A DNA stretch of 64,000 nt from Alphaproteobacteria bacterium LSUCC0684. GTDB taxonomy: Bacteria > Pseudomonadota > Alphaproteobacteria > Puniceispirillales > UBA1172. Location of the stretch: positions 1,202,638 through 1,266,637 of the forward strand of contig CP166130.1 of NCBI GenBank assembly GCA_041228335.1, written 5' to 3'. A program made the position numbers and the translations under genes. Below the pieces are notes generated by a model. It did not search any database and was not told the DNA's origin. It was given only the letters and a program-made list of their open reading frames with translations. Below, in pieces: positions 8,617 to 18,025 of the stretch. How positions within the stretch are numbered: position 1 is the stretch's first letter; every line of letters starts with the position of its first letter.

Positions 8617-10374
8617 TTAATATCTGGCTTCGTTAAGTTCCCAGTACATGTCCGTACCCTTGACCTTGTCGTTTGTCTCAGCCAGATCGACGGGTAGAAG
8701 GCCATTCAAAGCACGGACTTTTATATTCGCCCCGGCTTGAAGCAACGCCTTTATATTCTCAGGCGTGCCATCTCTCGCTGCATAATGAAGCGGCGTGCGG
8801 CGAAGTTTGTCCCGAACATTGATATCTAACCCAGCCTTGACTAATGCCTCGATGGTTTGTGGTGTACCTAATCCCGCTGCCCTATGAAGCGGGGTTTGAC
8901 CATTCTTGTTGCGGGCCTCGATATCTGCCCCGACCTTGAGAAGCGCGCGGATGGTTTGTGCTGTGCCTCCTACCGCCGCATGATGAAGCGGAGTCCAGCC
9001 ATCCTTGTCCCAACTCTCTATAACAGCCCCAGCCTCGGCAAGCGTAATAATATTTTGTGACGTGCCGGATACCGCAGCATAATGCAATGGGGTGACGCCA
9101 CCCTTGTCGTGGGCGTTGACCTCTGCTCCCTCTTTGATTAGGAAACGAATATTTTGTGACGTGCCTGATTTAGCCGCATAATGAAGCGGGGTGTGGCCAT
9201 ATTTGTTACGAGCATTAATATCTGCCTTAGCCTCGATAAGCGCACGGATTATCTCGAGCGCACCTAATCCCGCCGCCCAATGCAGTGGGGTGGCACCATC
9301 CCTTTCGCGAGAATTTACATCCGCTCCGATATTGACAAGTACGTGGATATGCTCTTGCGTGCCGAATGCTGCAGCCCAATGAAGTAGGGTGGCATCATCA
9401 TTGTCGCGGGCATTTACATCCGCTCCAACTTTAATGAGTTCCTTGATTGTCTCTGGTTTGCCTTCACCTGCCGCCTTATGTAGCGGAGTGGCGCCATACT
9501 TGTCGCGTGCATTGATATTAGCTCCAACCTCGACAAGAGGCCGGATGTTTTCAGGTGTGCCGTGTTGTGCTACGAAATGAAGAGGGGTGAGGTCATTCAT
9601 GTCTCGGGCGTTGACTTCCGCCCCTATATTGACAAGTGTACGGATGTTCTCGGGTGTACCAACTACCGCCGCATCATAAAGTGGCGTGGCGCCATACTTA
9701 TCGCGGGCGTTAACATCTGCCCCGGCTTCGACAAGCGTACGGATATTTTCGGGCATATCTGATCCCGCCGCCCTATGAAGCGGGGTGGCGCCATTTTCTG
9801 CCCGCGCTTCGATCTCCGCACCAGCCTCAATGAGTGCGCGGATATTCTCAGGCATACCGTACTCCGCCGCATCATGAAGCGGGGTGTTCCGATACTTGTC
9901 TCGGACTTCGATCTCTGCCCCGGCCTCGATGAGTGCACGGATGTTCTCAGGCGTGCCAAATTGTGCCGCCCGATGAAGTGGGGTTATGCCACCACCGGCA
10001 CGGGCCTCAATCTTTGCCCCGGCTTAGATGAGAGTACGGATATTCTCGGGAATGCCTGATTCAGCCGCCCAATGTAGCGGGGTTGAGCCAAACAGACTGC
10101 GCGCCTCGATCTTCGCCCCCGCCTTGATGAGTGCTAAAATGGTCTCGGGCGTTCCATGTCCAGCCGCATAATGCAAGGGGGTGGCACCATTCTTGCCTTG
10201 GACGTTGACGTTGGCGCCGTTTGTGAGTTCTTGCCGTAGCGTTTCAATGCTGGCGCTTTTCCACCATTCCCTGCTGCAGAGATTGCCGCAGGATTCCGCC
10301 TTTGCCGCCACCGGCAGCATGAGTATCGGGGCCATGAACGCCATTACCAGCGTCAGTTTCAAGAGTGATCGCAT
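8617..10374 (-). pseudogene. Secreted ankyrin-repeat protein with in-frame stop (ank1)
   Basis: One continuous frame of 586 codons is broken by a single TAA at 10026-10024 (codon 117), leaving an N-terminal piece (10374-10024) and a long downstream frame (9855-8617 from its first ATG). The N-terminus has a signal peptide ending VAAKAE, then the motif CGNLC followed by WW. About fifteen 33-residue ankyrin repeats follow (core pattern G.TPLH.AA..G.PENI..L...GA.I.AR), ending in LLPVDLAE and a terminal ELNEARY. The stop replaces the codon that in sister repeats is Glu or Lys (ALIEAGA, ALIKAGA). Either the gene is inactivated, the stop is read through, or this is a sequence error. It is a clear paralogue of the gene at 12181-13365. 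A CtrA-like box lies 68 bases upstream. Confidence 0.85.
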
Positions 10375-10427
10375 CTCCCCCCTCCTTTGTTCTTTTTGTT
10401 GATCCGTGTGGATCTTTTGATCAAGGG

Positions 10428-10456
10428 TAGCACGGGGATGATTAAGAAATAGTTAA
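10428..10456 (-). promoter_or_regulatory. CtrA-like box and GCTA element upstream of ank1
   Basis: On the minus strand TTAACTATTTCTTAA (10456-10442) matches the CtrA full site TTAA-N7-TTAA. Exactly ten bases later GCTA (10431-10428) resembles the alphaproteobacterial -10 element GCTANAWC. The box lies 68 bases upstream of the ank1 ATG. The same arrangement with the same spacing occurs upstream of ank2. CtrA is the cell-cycle and motility response regulator of the class; binding here is inferred from sequence. Confidence 0.65.
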
Positions 10457-10469
10457 GGGAAAAGGCGTG

Positions 10470-10720
10470 GTTCAGGCCGCCGGAGAAGAAGCCGCCCGCA
10501 CCCGCAAAAGAAGCTCTCCGGGCTGCTGGAAAAGAAGCATTCACGCAATCACAAAAGATGCCCCCTGCCCCCGAGCACCCGCAAAAGAAGAAAAACGGGC
10601 CGCTGGAAAAGAAGCCGCCCGCGCTAACGCAAAAGAAGCTCTCCGGGCCGCCGGAAAAGAAGCCGCCCGCGCTAACGCAACCTCGCAACCCGAGCACCTG
10701 CAAAAGAAGCACCCCGCGCA
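10470..10720. repeat. Degenerate minisatellite between ank1 promoter and erpA
   Basis: Imperfect repeats of roughly 48 bases carry the pattern CCGGAAAAGAAGCCGCCCGC followed by GCTAACGCAAAAGAAGCTC. The best copies lie at about 10608-10655 and 10656-10690, with more decayed copies to the left. Open frames cross it on both strands, but they encode only low-complexity Ala/Glu/Lys or Gly/Phe repeats without a plausible start. I treat it as non-coding repeat DNA. Confidence 0.7.
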
Positions 10721-10722
10721 AC

Positions 10723-10751
10723 TTGCGGCCGATGGCCCGAAGCATTATATT
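10723..10751 (+). promoter_or_regulatory. Putative promoter of erpA-xthA
   Basis: TTGCGG (10723-10728) and TATATT (10746-10751) are separated by 17 bases, a good housekeeping promoter match. Transcription would start near 10758, giving a leader of about 28 bases before the erpA ATG. No Fe-S-responsive operator was recognised by eye. Confidence 0.5.
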
Positions 10752-10785
10752 CAATATATCACCAATCTCAGGATCGTGACGCGCC

Positions 10786-11148
10786 ATGGATGACATCACC
10801 ACTTCACCACGCACCGATTTCCGCCTGACGCCTCAGGCGATCGACCGGGTTTCCTTCCTGCTCGAACAGGAAGAGGGCGACGTGTTCCGTGTCGCCGTTC
10901 TGGGCGGCGGATGCAGCGGGTTCCAGTACAGTTTCAGCATCGATGACGCCCCGGCCGAAGATGACCAGGTGCTCAACCTCGCCGATAGCGGCGGTAAACC
11001 TGTCCGTGTCGTGGTCGATGAGATGTCGCTCGAATTTCTCGCCGGCAGTGAACTTGACTATGTGCAGGAACTGATCGGCAGTTATTTCCAGGTCTCAAAC
11101 CCGAACGCGACCGCCTCCTGCGGATGTGGAACGTCCTTTGCCATCTGA
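10786..11148 (+). CDS. erpA: A-type iron-sulfur carrier protein ErpA
   Basis: This A-type carrier delivers Fe-S clusters to apo-enzymes. The 120-residue protein has the three conserved ligands: Cys43 in GGGCSGFQY, and Cys112 and Cys114 in the C-terminal CGCGTSF. The order erpA-xthA next to dgt-argS is common in alphaproteobacteria, which supports erpA rather than iscA or sufA. The downstream xthA overlaps it by 23 bases. In the host it would be needed for IlvD and other Fe-S enzymes, including those encoded in this window. Confidence 0.92.
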   Translation: MDDITTSPRTDFRLTPQAIDRVSFLLEQEEGDVFRVAVLGGGCSGFQYSFSIDDAPAEDDQVLNLADSGGKPVRVVVDEMSLEFLAGSELDYVQELIGSYFQVSNPNATASCGCGTSFAI

Positions 11149-11953
11149 TCACGTCACCATCGCCAGCTGGAATGTCAATTCCATCAAGGTGCGTGCCCCG
11201 CAGGTGGTGGACTGGCTCAAGACCTCGGGCACCGATATCCTCTTCATGCAGGAGATCAAATGCGTCGATGACGCCTTCCCGCGGGAGATGTTCGAGGCGG
11301 CCGGATATACCTGCCATGTCCATGGCCAGAAAACCTATAACGGCGTTGCCATCGCAACCCGGATACCGCTTGAGGATATCCGCCGCGGCCTGCCCGATGC
11401 CCCTGATCAGGGAAGTGAGGAACAGGCGCGTTTCATTTCAGCCAGGCTGGGCGATGTCACGCTTGCGGGGCTCTACATGCCGAACGGCAACCCGACGCTG
11501 GCCGATGACGGCTCAATCCATCCGAAACTTTCCTATAAACTCGACTGGATGAAGAAACTCGCCGAATATGCCGACGGGCTCAACCAGGCGCGGCGGCCGG
11601 TGATCTTCCTCGGTGATTTCAATATCATCCCCGGGGCGATGGATGCCTGGGATATCGACGCCTGGAAGGGCGATGCCCTGCACCACCCCGAAACGCTGGC
11701 GCTGTTCCGGCGGATGTGCTGGCTCGGCTATACCGATGCCTTCCGTGGCCTTGACCCGAACGCCATCGCCTACAGTTTCTGGGATTATCAGGGCGGTGCC
11801 TGGCAGAAAGATCACGGCATCCGGATCGACCATATCCTCGCCAATGCCGAGGCCATGGACCGGATGCGCGAAGCCGGAATCGACAAAACCCCGCGCGGCA
11901 ATGACCGCGCCAGCGACCATACCCCTGTCTGGTGCCGCCTCACCACCGGATGA
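11126..11953 (+). CDS. xthA: Exodeoxyribonuclease III
   Basis: A Mg-dependent AP endonuclease and 3'-5' exonuclease of base-excision repair. The 275-residue protein carries the exonuclease III landmarks: SWNVNSIK (residue about 14), FMQEIKC with the metal-binding Glu, GLYMPNGN, the GDFNI motif and the terminal SDHTPVW with the catalytic His. Translation probably starts at GTG 11126 inside the end of erpA, giving MERPLPSDHVTIASWN; an overlap suggests coupling. Length is standard for the family. Confidence 0.95.
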   Translation: MERPLPSDHVTIASWNVNSIKVRAPQVVDWLKTSGTDILFMQEIKCVDDAFPREMFEAAGYTCHVHGQKTYNGVAIATRIPLEDIRRGLPDAPDQGSEEQARFISARLGDVTLAGLYMPNGNPTLADDGSIHPKLSYKLDWMKKLAEYADGLNQARRPVIFLGDFNIIPGAMDAWDIDAWKGDALHHPETLALFRRMCWLGYTDAFRGLDPNAIAYSFWDYQGGAWQKDHGIRIDHILANAEAMDRMREAGIDKTPRGNDRASDHTPVWCRLTTG

Positions 11954-12180
11954 GGGTGGGGTTTTGATGCGGGGGCCACGGTGCGGGGTCGATGTGGTGG
12001 GCACGGTGCGGGGGTCGATGCGGGGGGGGGCCACGGTGTGGGGGGCTTGGTAAGTGAGGGTGCCCGCCCCTGACGTGACCCGATGTGATCGGGACAATGC
12101 GGTGGGGCGAGGCAAGTGATGGGGTGCCCGCCCCTGACGTGACCTGATGTGGCGGGCGAGGCAAGCGATGGGGTGCGGGG
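11954..12180. repeat. G-rich repeat spacer 3' of the second ankyrin gene
   Basis: The spacer between xthA and ank2 consists of G-rich imperfect repeats. GCCCGCCCCTGACGTGACC occurs at about 12062 and again at about 12124. GGCAAG.GATGGGGTG occurs at about 12112 and 12160, and CCACGGTG with GGGGTCGATG recurs between 11978 and 12035. A run of ten G sits near 12023. No gene is visible. The composition and the position 3' of an ankyrin gene mirror the spacer at 8449-8616. Confidence 0.7.
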
Positions 12181-13365
12181 TCAATGTCGGGCTTCGTTAA
12201 GTTTTCGGTACATATCCGAGCCCTTTATTTCGCCTCCAAACTTGACATTTCCCTCAACCAGATCCACGGGTAGAAGGTCATCTTCGGTCCGTGCCCGAAT
12301 ATCTGCTCCGGCCTCGACAAGTGTGCTTATGTTTTCGGGCTTGCCTGCCGCCGCCGCCCTATGAAGCGGGGTCCAGCCATCCTGGTCACGGGCTTCGATA
12401 TCCGCCCTCGCCTCGATGAGTGCACGGATATTCTCGGGCATGTATGATTCCGCCGCCCTATGAAGCGGGGTATGGCCATTTTTGGTCCGCGCCCTAATAT
12501 CTGCCCCGGCCTTGATGAGTTTACATATGGGTTTAAGCGTGTTAGAAAACGCAGCCAAATGAAGCGGGGTGCAGCCATTCTTATCTCGGGCATTGACTTC
12601 CGCCCCGCTCTTAATGAGTGCGATGATGTTGCTGGAGCCACGCCTCGCCGCCCAATGAAGCGGAGTGGCTCCATTCTTGTCACGGACTTCGGTCTTCCCT
12701 CCGACTTCGATAAGCATTCTGATATCCACAGGTGTGCCGTCTTCTGCCGCACTATGAAGAGGAGTACCGCCATTCTCGTTGTCGACGGCATTGATATCCG
12801 CTCCGGCTTCGACAAGTGTGCGGATGTTTTGGGGTCTGCCTCTGAAGAGTAACCAATGAATCGCCACTGCCGACTTATGAAGCGGGGTGTATCCATCTTT
12901 ATCTTGTGCATTGATCTCTGCTCCAGCCTCAATAAGTGCACTAATGTTATGAGGTTTGCTATAAGCGGCAGCACGATGAAGGGGAGTAAGCCCTTGTTTA
13001 TCTTTGACATTAACATTTGCACCAGTCTCAACAAGCGCAAGAATGTTCTGAGGCCTGCCTTGCCAAGCCGCCCAATGAAGCGGGGTCCGGCCTTTATTGT
13101 CCCGCGCCTCAATCTCCGCGCCGGAACCGACCAGCGCTGAAATTGCCGCAGGCGTGCCCTTGCGGGCCGCCCAATGCAGCGCCGTCATCCCGCGTTCATC
13201 GCGGGCATTGACCGCGGCGCCGAGGGCAAGCTCCTTTTCAAGCGCCACCACGTCTGCCGTGTTCCACCATTTCCTGTCGCAAAGATTGCCGCAATCCGCT
13301 GCCGCCGCGCCCGGACCTGCCGGAAGCAATGCCGACGCCAGCGCCATGGCGAAAACATATCGCAT
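12181..13365 (-). CDS. Secreted ankyrin-repeat protein (ank2)
   Basis: This 394-residue protein is intact and paralogous to ank1. A signal peptide (residues 1-23, ending AAAAD) is followed by CGNLCDRKWW. About ten ankyrin repeats follow with the core G.TPLH.AA and the turn VEAGADI.AR, and a conserved end LLPVDLVEGN then KLNEARH. Ankyrin repeats bind other proteins; with a signal peptide it should act in the periplasm or outside the cell. One repeat (around residues 155-165, SAVAIHWLLFRGRP) has an extra few residues. The conserved paired cysteines and tryptophans after the signal peptide look like a defined N-terminal cap. Its function is unknown. Confidence 0.88.
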   Translation of the reverse strand: MRYVFAMALASALLPAGPGAAAADCGNLCDRKWWNTADVVALEKELALGAAVNARDERGMTALHWAARKGTPAAISALVGSGAEIEARDNKGRTPLHWAAWQGRPQNILALVETGANVNVKDKQGLTPLHRAAAYSKPHNISALIEAGAEINAQDKDGYTPLHKSAVAIHWLLFRGRPQNIRTLVEAGADINAVDNENGGTPLHSAAEDGTPVDIRMLIEVGGKTEVRDKNGATPLHWAARRGSSNIIALIKSGAEVNARDKNGCTPLHLAAFSNTLKPICKLIKAGADIRARTKNGHTPLHRAAESYMPENIRALIEARADIEARDQDGWTPLHRAAAAGKPENISTLVEAGADIRARTEDDLLPVDLVEGNVKFGGEIKGSDMYRKLNEARH

Positions 13366-13420
13366 CGCCCCATCCTCCCATTGATACCCGGCCTGATGTG
13401 CCGAGTTTGCCGGCCAAGAC

Positions 13421-13449
13421 TAGCACAAGAACGGTTAATAAATGGTTAA
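13421..13449 (-). promoter_or_regulatory. CtrA-like box and GCTA element upstream of ank2
   Basis: On the minus strand TTAACCATTTATTAAC (13449-13434) is a complete match to the CtrA consensus TTAA-N7-TTAAC. Ten bases after its second TTAA comes GCTAGTC, starting with GCTA at 13424-13421. The box lies 70 bases before the ank2 ATG. The architecture repeats that of ank1 base for base in spacing while the surrounding sequence has diverged, which argues for selection. Confidence 0.72.
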
Positions 13450-13473
13450 GGCAAGGGGGCGGAAAGAGAAAAA

Positions 13474-13497
13474 GGCCAGCCCCGGGGCTGGCCTTTT
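13474..13497. terminator. Terminator at the end of ilvD
   Basis: A perfect ten-base-pair stem (GGCCAGCCCC with GGGGCTGGCC, 13474-13493) has T runs on both outer sides. On the minus strand it ends CCTTTTTCTC, so it should terminate the pcm-to-ilvD operon before it reaches the ank2 promoter. On the plus strand it ends CCTTTTC, so it could act both ways. Confidence 0.8.
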
Positions 13498-13540
13498 CAT
13501 CTCTGTCGGGGGTGATCCCCGCCCAGATATCGGCGTAGAC

Positions 13541-15262
13541 CTAGATATCGGCGTAGACGTGCTTTTCCGATCTGGCGCCGGGATGGGTTATCGCGCCCTT
13601 TTCGGCTGAGCCGACGGTCTGGGCGTATTTCCAGAGCGTTCCCGACTGGTAATCGGTTTCCCGCGGGGTCCATTCCTTGCGGCGGGATTCAAGCTCGGCA
13701 TCGCTGAGATCAACGGTGATGGTGTTATTCTCCGCGTCGATGGTGATCACATCGCCGTCCTTGAGCAGGCCGATGGGCCCGCCTACCGCAGCTTCCGGGC
13801 CGACATGGCCGATACAGAACCCGCGTGTCGCCCCTGAAAACCGGCCATCGGTGATCAGCGCGACCTTGTCGCCCATCCCCTGGCCATAGATGGCGGCGGT
13901 GGTGGCCAGCATCTCCCGCATGCCGGGGCCGCCTTTGGGGCCTTCGTAGCGGATGACAATCACATCACCTTCCTTGTAGTCGCGGCGCTCCACCGCGGCG
14001 AAGGCATCTTCCTCGCAGTCAAAACAGCGGGCCGTGCCGGTGAAGACGAGATTCTTCATCCCCGCCACCTTGACGATCGCGCCTTCGGGGGCAAGATTTC
14101 CCCGCAGGCCGACAACCCCGCCGGTGGGCGAAAGCGGGCTGGTGGTGGGATAGATGACGTCCTGATCTTTCGGGATCACCACATGGCGGAGGTTTTCCGC
14201 CATGGTCTTGCCGGTGACGGTGATGCAGTCACCATGGATGAAGCCGCCATCTAGAAGCGCCTTGAGCAGAACAGGCACCCCGCCGATTTCAAACATGTCC
14301 TTGGCAACGTAGCGGCCGCCGGGCTTGAGATCAGCAATATACGGCGTGCGCTTGAAGATCTCCGACACATCGTGAAGATCAAAATCAATGCCGCATTCCG
14401 CTGCCAGCGCCGGCAGATGAAGCCCGGCATTCGTCGATCCACCCGATGCCGCGACAACGGTGGCGGCGTTTTCAAAAGCCTTTCGGGTCAGGATATCCCG
14501 GGGACGAAGATTGGTCTTGAGAAGCTCCATCACCGCCCGGCCGGAATGATAGGCGTATTCATCCCGGGTTTCGTAAGGCGCCGGCGCCCCGGCTGATCCC
14601 GGGATGGCAAGACCGATCGCTTCCGATACGCAGGCCATGGTATTGGCGGTGAACTGGCCACCACAGGACCCGGCACTCGGGCAGGCGACGCATTCAAGCT
14701 CATGCAGGTCTTCATCCGACATGTTCCCCGCCGCATGGGCGCCCACGGCCTCAAACACGTCCTGAACGGTCACGTCCCTGTCCTTGAACCGCCCCGGCAG
14801 GATCGAGCCGCCATACATGAAAACAGACGGGATATTGAGCCGGGCCATGGCCATCATGACCCCGGGCAGGGATTTATCGCATCCCGCAAGACCGACCAAC
14901 GCATCATAGCAATGGCCGCGGACCGTCAGCTCGATGGAATCGGCGATGACTTCGCGGCTGACCAGCGAGGATTTCATGCCCTGATGCCCCATGGCAATCC
15001 CGTCGGTCACGGTGATGGTGGTGAACTCACGCGGGGAGCCCTTGTTATCGGCAACGCCTTTCTTTGCGGCCTTGGCCTGGCGATCCAGCGTAATGTTGCA
15101 GGGGGCAGCCTCATTCCAGGTGGACACAACGCCGACCAGCGGCTGATTGATCTCCTCTTCGGTCATGCCCATGGCGTAGTAATAGGAACGGTGCGGCGCA
15201 CGTTCCGGGCCGACCGATACATACCGGCTCGGGAGTTTGGATTTATCCCAGTTGCTTGTCAT
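13541..15262 (-). CDS. ilvD: Dihydroxy-acid dehydratase
   Basis: An Fe-S dehydratase of branched-chain amino acid synthesis that converts 2,3-dihydroxy-isovalerate and its methyl homologue to the 2-keto acids. The 573-residue protein starts at ATG 15262, preceded by GGAGGACAAC; the longer frame to 15289 lacks this. Cluster cysteines are visible in [11 protein letters not shown] and [11 protein letters not shown], with the family end [20 protein letters not shown]. It starts 29 bases after valS. The sequence resembles IlvD more than the sugar-acid dehydratase Edd, since it has the IlvD-type [18 protein letters not shown]. Confidence 0.95.
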   Translation of the reverse strand: MTSNWDKSKLPSRYVSVGPERAPHRSYYYAMGMTEEEINQPLVGVVSTWNEAAPCNITLDRQAKAAKKGVADNKGSPREFTTITVTDGIAMGHQGMKSSLVSREVIADSIELTVRGHCYDALVGLAGCDKSLPGVMMAMARLNIPSVFMYGGSILPGRFKDRDVTVQDVFEAVGAHAAGNMSDEDLHELECVACPSAGSCGGQFTANTMACVSEAIGLAIPGSAGAPAPYETRDEYAYHSGRAVMELLKTNLRPRDILTRKAFENAATVVAASGGSTNAGLHLPALAAECGIDFDLHDVSEIFKRTPYIADLKPGGRYVAKDMFEIGGVPVLLKALLDGGFIHGDCITVTGKTMAENLRHVVIPKDQDVIYPTTSPLSPTGGVVGLRGNLAPEGAIVKVAGMKNLVFTGTARCFDCEEDAFAAVERRDYKEGDVIVIRYEGPKGGPGMREMLATTAAIYGQGMGDKVALITDGRFSGATRGFCIGHVGPEAAVGGPIGLLKDGDVITIDAENNTITVDLSDAELESRRKEWTPRETDYQSGTLWKYAQTVGSAEKGAITHPGARSEKHVYADI

Positions 15263-15291
15263 GTTGTCCTCCATATCATGTGTCAGCATAA

Positions 15292-17928
15292 TCAGCCAAG
15301 ACGATCCCGGGCAAGCGAAAGCCGGGCACGAGTTTCGTTTTCCTCCGCCAGGCGGCGGCGGTTTTCTTCAATCACGTCTTCGGGAGCTTTGGCCATGAAG
15401 CCGGGGTTGCCAAGCTTTCCTTCAAGTTTGCGTATTTCCTGTTCAACCGCGGTGATCTCCTTCTCGAGGCGGGCGCGCTCGGCGTCAAAATCGAGAATAC
15501 CGGCCAGCGGCAGGGCAAAACCGATCCCGTCGACAACGCCTTGCGCCGATTGTGCGGGCATGGTTTCGGCAAAACTTACCTCCTCAACCCGGGCCAGACG
15601 CAGGACCGAGGCCAGATTGCCCTCAACCCGCCGGCGCAGCGTCTCATCCCCCGATGGCAGGACAAGTTCAGGCTTGGCCGCAACCGGCACATTCATCTCA
15701 TTCCGGATTGACCGGATGGCGGTGATCAGATCGACGATGAAACCGATTTCGGCCGCTGCCTTGCTGTTGTCGCCGGTGGAGATGTCAGGCCAGCGCGAGG
15801 TGATGAGCATCCCGGAATTGCCGAACACCTTCTGCCAGAGCTCTTCGGTCAGAAACGGCATCATGGGATGCAGCATCCGGATAGCCTCGGCGATGACGCG
15901 GGTGGCTACGGCGCGGGTCTCTTTGCTTGAGGTGTCTTCTTCGGCAAGCTGGGGTTTGATCAGTTCAAGATACCAGTCGCAATAGCTGTTCCAGATGAAT
16001 TTATAGATCGCATCGGCCGCTTCGTTGAAGCGGTATTCTTCGATGGAAGACGAAACTTTGCGGCCTGTTTCCGCAAGTTCATGAACAATCCACCGGTTGA
16101 CCGGCTCATTCACGGCGGCAAGATCAACCTCCATGCCCGCATCGCAACCATTCATCTGAAGAAAGCGGCAGGCGTTCCAGATCTTGGTGGCGAAATTCCG
16201 ATAGCCCTCGATACGGCTTTCGGCAAGTTTGATATCCCTGCCCTGGGCGGCCATGGCCGCCAGCGTAAAGCGCAGCGCATCGGCACCGTATTTGTCGCTG
16301 AGCTCGAGTGGATCCATCACGTTGCCCTTGGATTTGGACATTTTCTGCCCTTTTTCATCGCGGACAAGGGCATGGATATAGACATCGCGGAACGGGACTT
16401 CGCCATTCATGAAATGCATGCTGAGCATCATCATCCGGGCAACCCAGAAAAAGATGATATCAAATCCGGTGACCAGCACATCACCCGGATAATAGCGGCT
16501 GACCTCCTCGGTCTCTTCCGGCCATCCCAGGGTTGAAAACGGCCATAACCCTGATGAAAACCAGGTATCGAGCACATCTTCATCCTGATTGAGGGGGACC
16601 GCCTTGCCGTAATGGGCATGGGCAAGCGCCTCCGCTTCCTCCTGATCCATCGCCACGAAGGGCGTGCCATCGGGACCATACCAGGCCGGGATACGGTGCC
16701 CCCACCAGAGCTGGCGGGACACGCACCATGGCTGGATGTTGCGCATCCATTCAAAATAGGTTTTCTCCCATCGCTGGGGGACGATCCGGGTCCGGCCATC
16801 CTCGACGGCCTTGATCGCCGGCCGGGCCAGGGTGTGGGCGTCCACATACCACTGATCCATCAACCAGGGTTCCACCGGAACACCTGATCTGTCGCCATGG
16901 GGAACGGTGTGGGTTGTCTCGGTCACTTCAGCCAGAAGCCCGAGGCTTTCAAAGGTTTCGATGACACGTTTGCGGGCATCAAACCGGTCAAGTCCCTGCC
17001 AGTCTGGGGGGGTGTTCTCGTTGAGCCTTGCTTCGGCATCGAGGATGTTGATCATCGGCAGATTATGGCGACGGCCAAGCTCGAAATCGTTGAAATCATG
17101 GGCCGGGGTGATCTTCACCGCGCCTGATCCCTTTTCCATATCTGAATATTCATCGGCCACGATCGGAATCCGGCGGCCGACAATGGGCAGGATGACGTTC
17201 TTGCCGACAAGGTGACGATACCGCGCATCATCGGGATGGACCGCAACCGCGGTATCACCGAGCATCGTTTCCGGGCGGGTGGTGGCAACCGTGATAAAAG
17301 CCCCCTCCTCGCCTTCGATCGGGTAGTTGAGGTGCCAGTAATTGCCCTGGACTTCCTTTTGTTCAACTTCAAGATCCGAAATCGCGGTCAGGAGTTTCGG
17401 GTCCCAGTTCACCAGCCGCTTGTCGCGGTAGATCAGCCCCTGACGATGAAGATCGACAAAGACTTTCCGCACCGCGTTCGACAAGCCCTCATCCATGGTA
17501 AAGCGATCACGCGGCCAGTCCGGGGATGCGCCAAGCGAGCGCAGCTGGCGGCTGATCGTTCCCCCGGAGTGGTCTTTCCATTGCCAGACACGTTCAATGA
17601 ACTTTTCACGCCCGAGATCACGGCGATCAATCCCCTCGGCATTGAGCATGCGCTCCACCACCATCTGGGTGGCGATACCGGCATGATCCGTGCCAGGCTG
17701 CCATAACGCATCCCGGCCGGTCATGCGATGATAGCGGATCAGAATATCCTGTAGCGTGAAGGTCAGCGCATGGCCGATATGAAGCGAGCCCGTGACATTC
17801 GGCGGCGGCATCATGATCGTATAGGGTTGAGCCGAACTCGACGGATCGCAGGCGAAACTGCCTTCCTTCATCCAGCGTTCGTACCATGCCGCTTCAAACT
17901 GTTTCGGATCATAGGTTTTATCTAGCAT
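15292..17928 (-). CDS. valS: Valyl-tRNA synthetase
   Basis: A class I synthetase with editing domain. The 878-residue protein has the HIGH motif in [15 protein letters not shown] (residue about 41), the editing-domain signature [18 protein letters not shown], the KMSKS motif in [12 protein letters not shown], and a C-terminal coiled coil ([20 protein letters not shown]) ending the protein. Length is slightly short of the E. coli enzyme but normal for alphaproteobacteria. Gene order popZ-valS is shared with Caulobacter-like genomes. ilvD follows on the same strand, linking valine synthesis and charging by proximity. Confidence 0.97.
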   Translation of the reverse strand: MLDKTYDPKQFEAAWYERWMKEGSFACDPSSSAQPYTIMMPPPNVTGSLHIGHALTFTLQDILIRYHRMTGRDALWQPGTDHAGIATQMVVERMLNAEGIDRRDLGREKFIERVWQWKDHSGGTISRQLRSLGASPDWPRDRFTMDEGLSNAVRKVFVDLHRQGLIYRDKRLVNWDPKLLTAISDLEVEQKEVQGNYWHLNYPIEGEEGAFITVATTRPETMLGDTAVAVHPDDARYRHLVGKNVILPIVGRRIPIVADEYSDMEKGSGAVKITPAHDFNDFELGRRHNLPMINILDAEARLNENTPPDWQGLDRFDARKRVIETFESLGLLAEVTETTHTVPHGDRSGVPVEPWLMDQWYVDAHTLARPAIKAVEDGRTRIVPQRWEKTYFEWMRNIQPWCVSRQLWWGHRIPAWYGPDGTPFVAMDQEEAEALAHAHYGKAVPLNQDEDVLDTWFSSGLWPFSTLGWPEETEEVSRYYPGDVLVTGFDIIFFWVARMMMLSMHFMNGEVPFRDVYIHALVRDEKGQKMSKSKGNVMDPLELSDKYGADALRFTLAAMAAQGRDIKLAESRIEGYRNFATKIWNACRFLQMNGCDAGMEVDLAAVNEPVNRWIVHELAETGRKVSSSIEEYRFNEAADAIYKFIWNSYCDWYLELIKPQLAEEDTSSKETRAVATRVIAEAIRMLHPMMPFLTEELWQKVFGNSGMLITSRWPDISTGDNSKAAAEIGFIVDLITAIRSIRNEMNVPVAAKPELVLPSGDETLRRRVEGNLASVLRLARVEEVSFAETMPAQSAQGVVDGIGFALPLAGILDFDAERARLEKEITAVEQEIRKLEGKLGNPGFMAKAPEDVIEENRRRLAEENETRARLSLARDRLG

Positions 17929-18025
17929 ATCAGCCTCAGGCTATCGAATTGCGCGGTCAATGGGTTGTTCTAATGAGATTGGGCTGATTTGCCAAGAGGC
18001 CAAGGTCATGCCGGGGGTAATGTCA

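Noticed and set aside
6736-8697. A 653-codon open frame on the + strand opposite argS and dgt
   Set aside because: It is antisense to two genes with full catalytic motifs; its translation is rich in Gly, His, Arg and Ile as expected for a GC-rich shadow frame and resembles no family.
10359-10814. Overlapping frames on both strands (151 and 108 residues) across the minisatellite
   Set aside because: Both are direct translations of the repeat, Gly/Phe/Ser or Ala/Glu/Lys, with no plausible start context, and they overlap real promoters.
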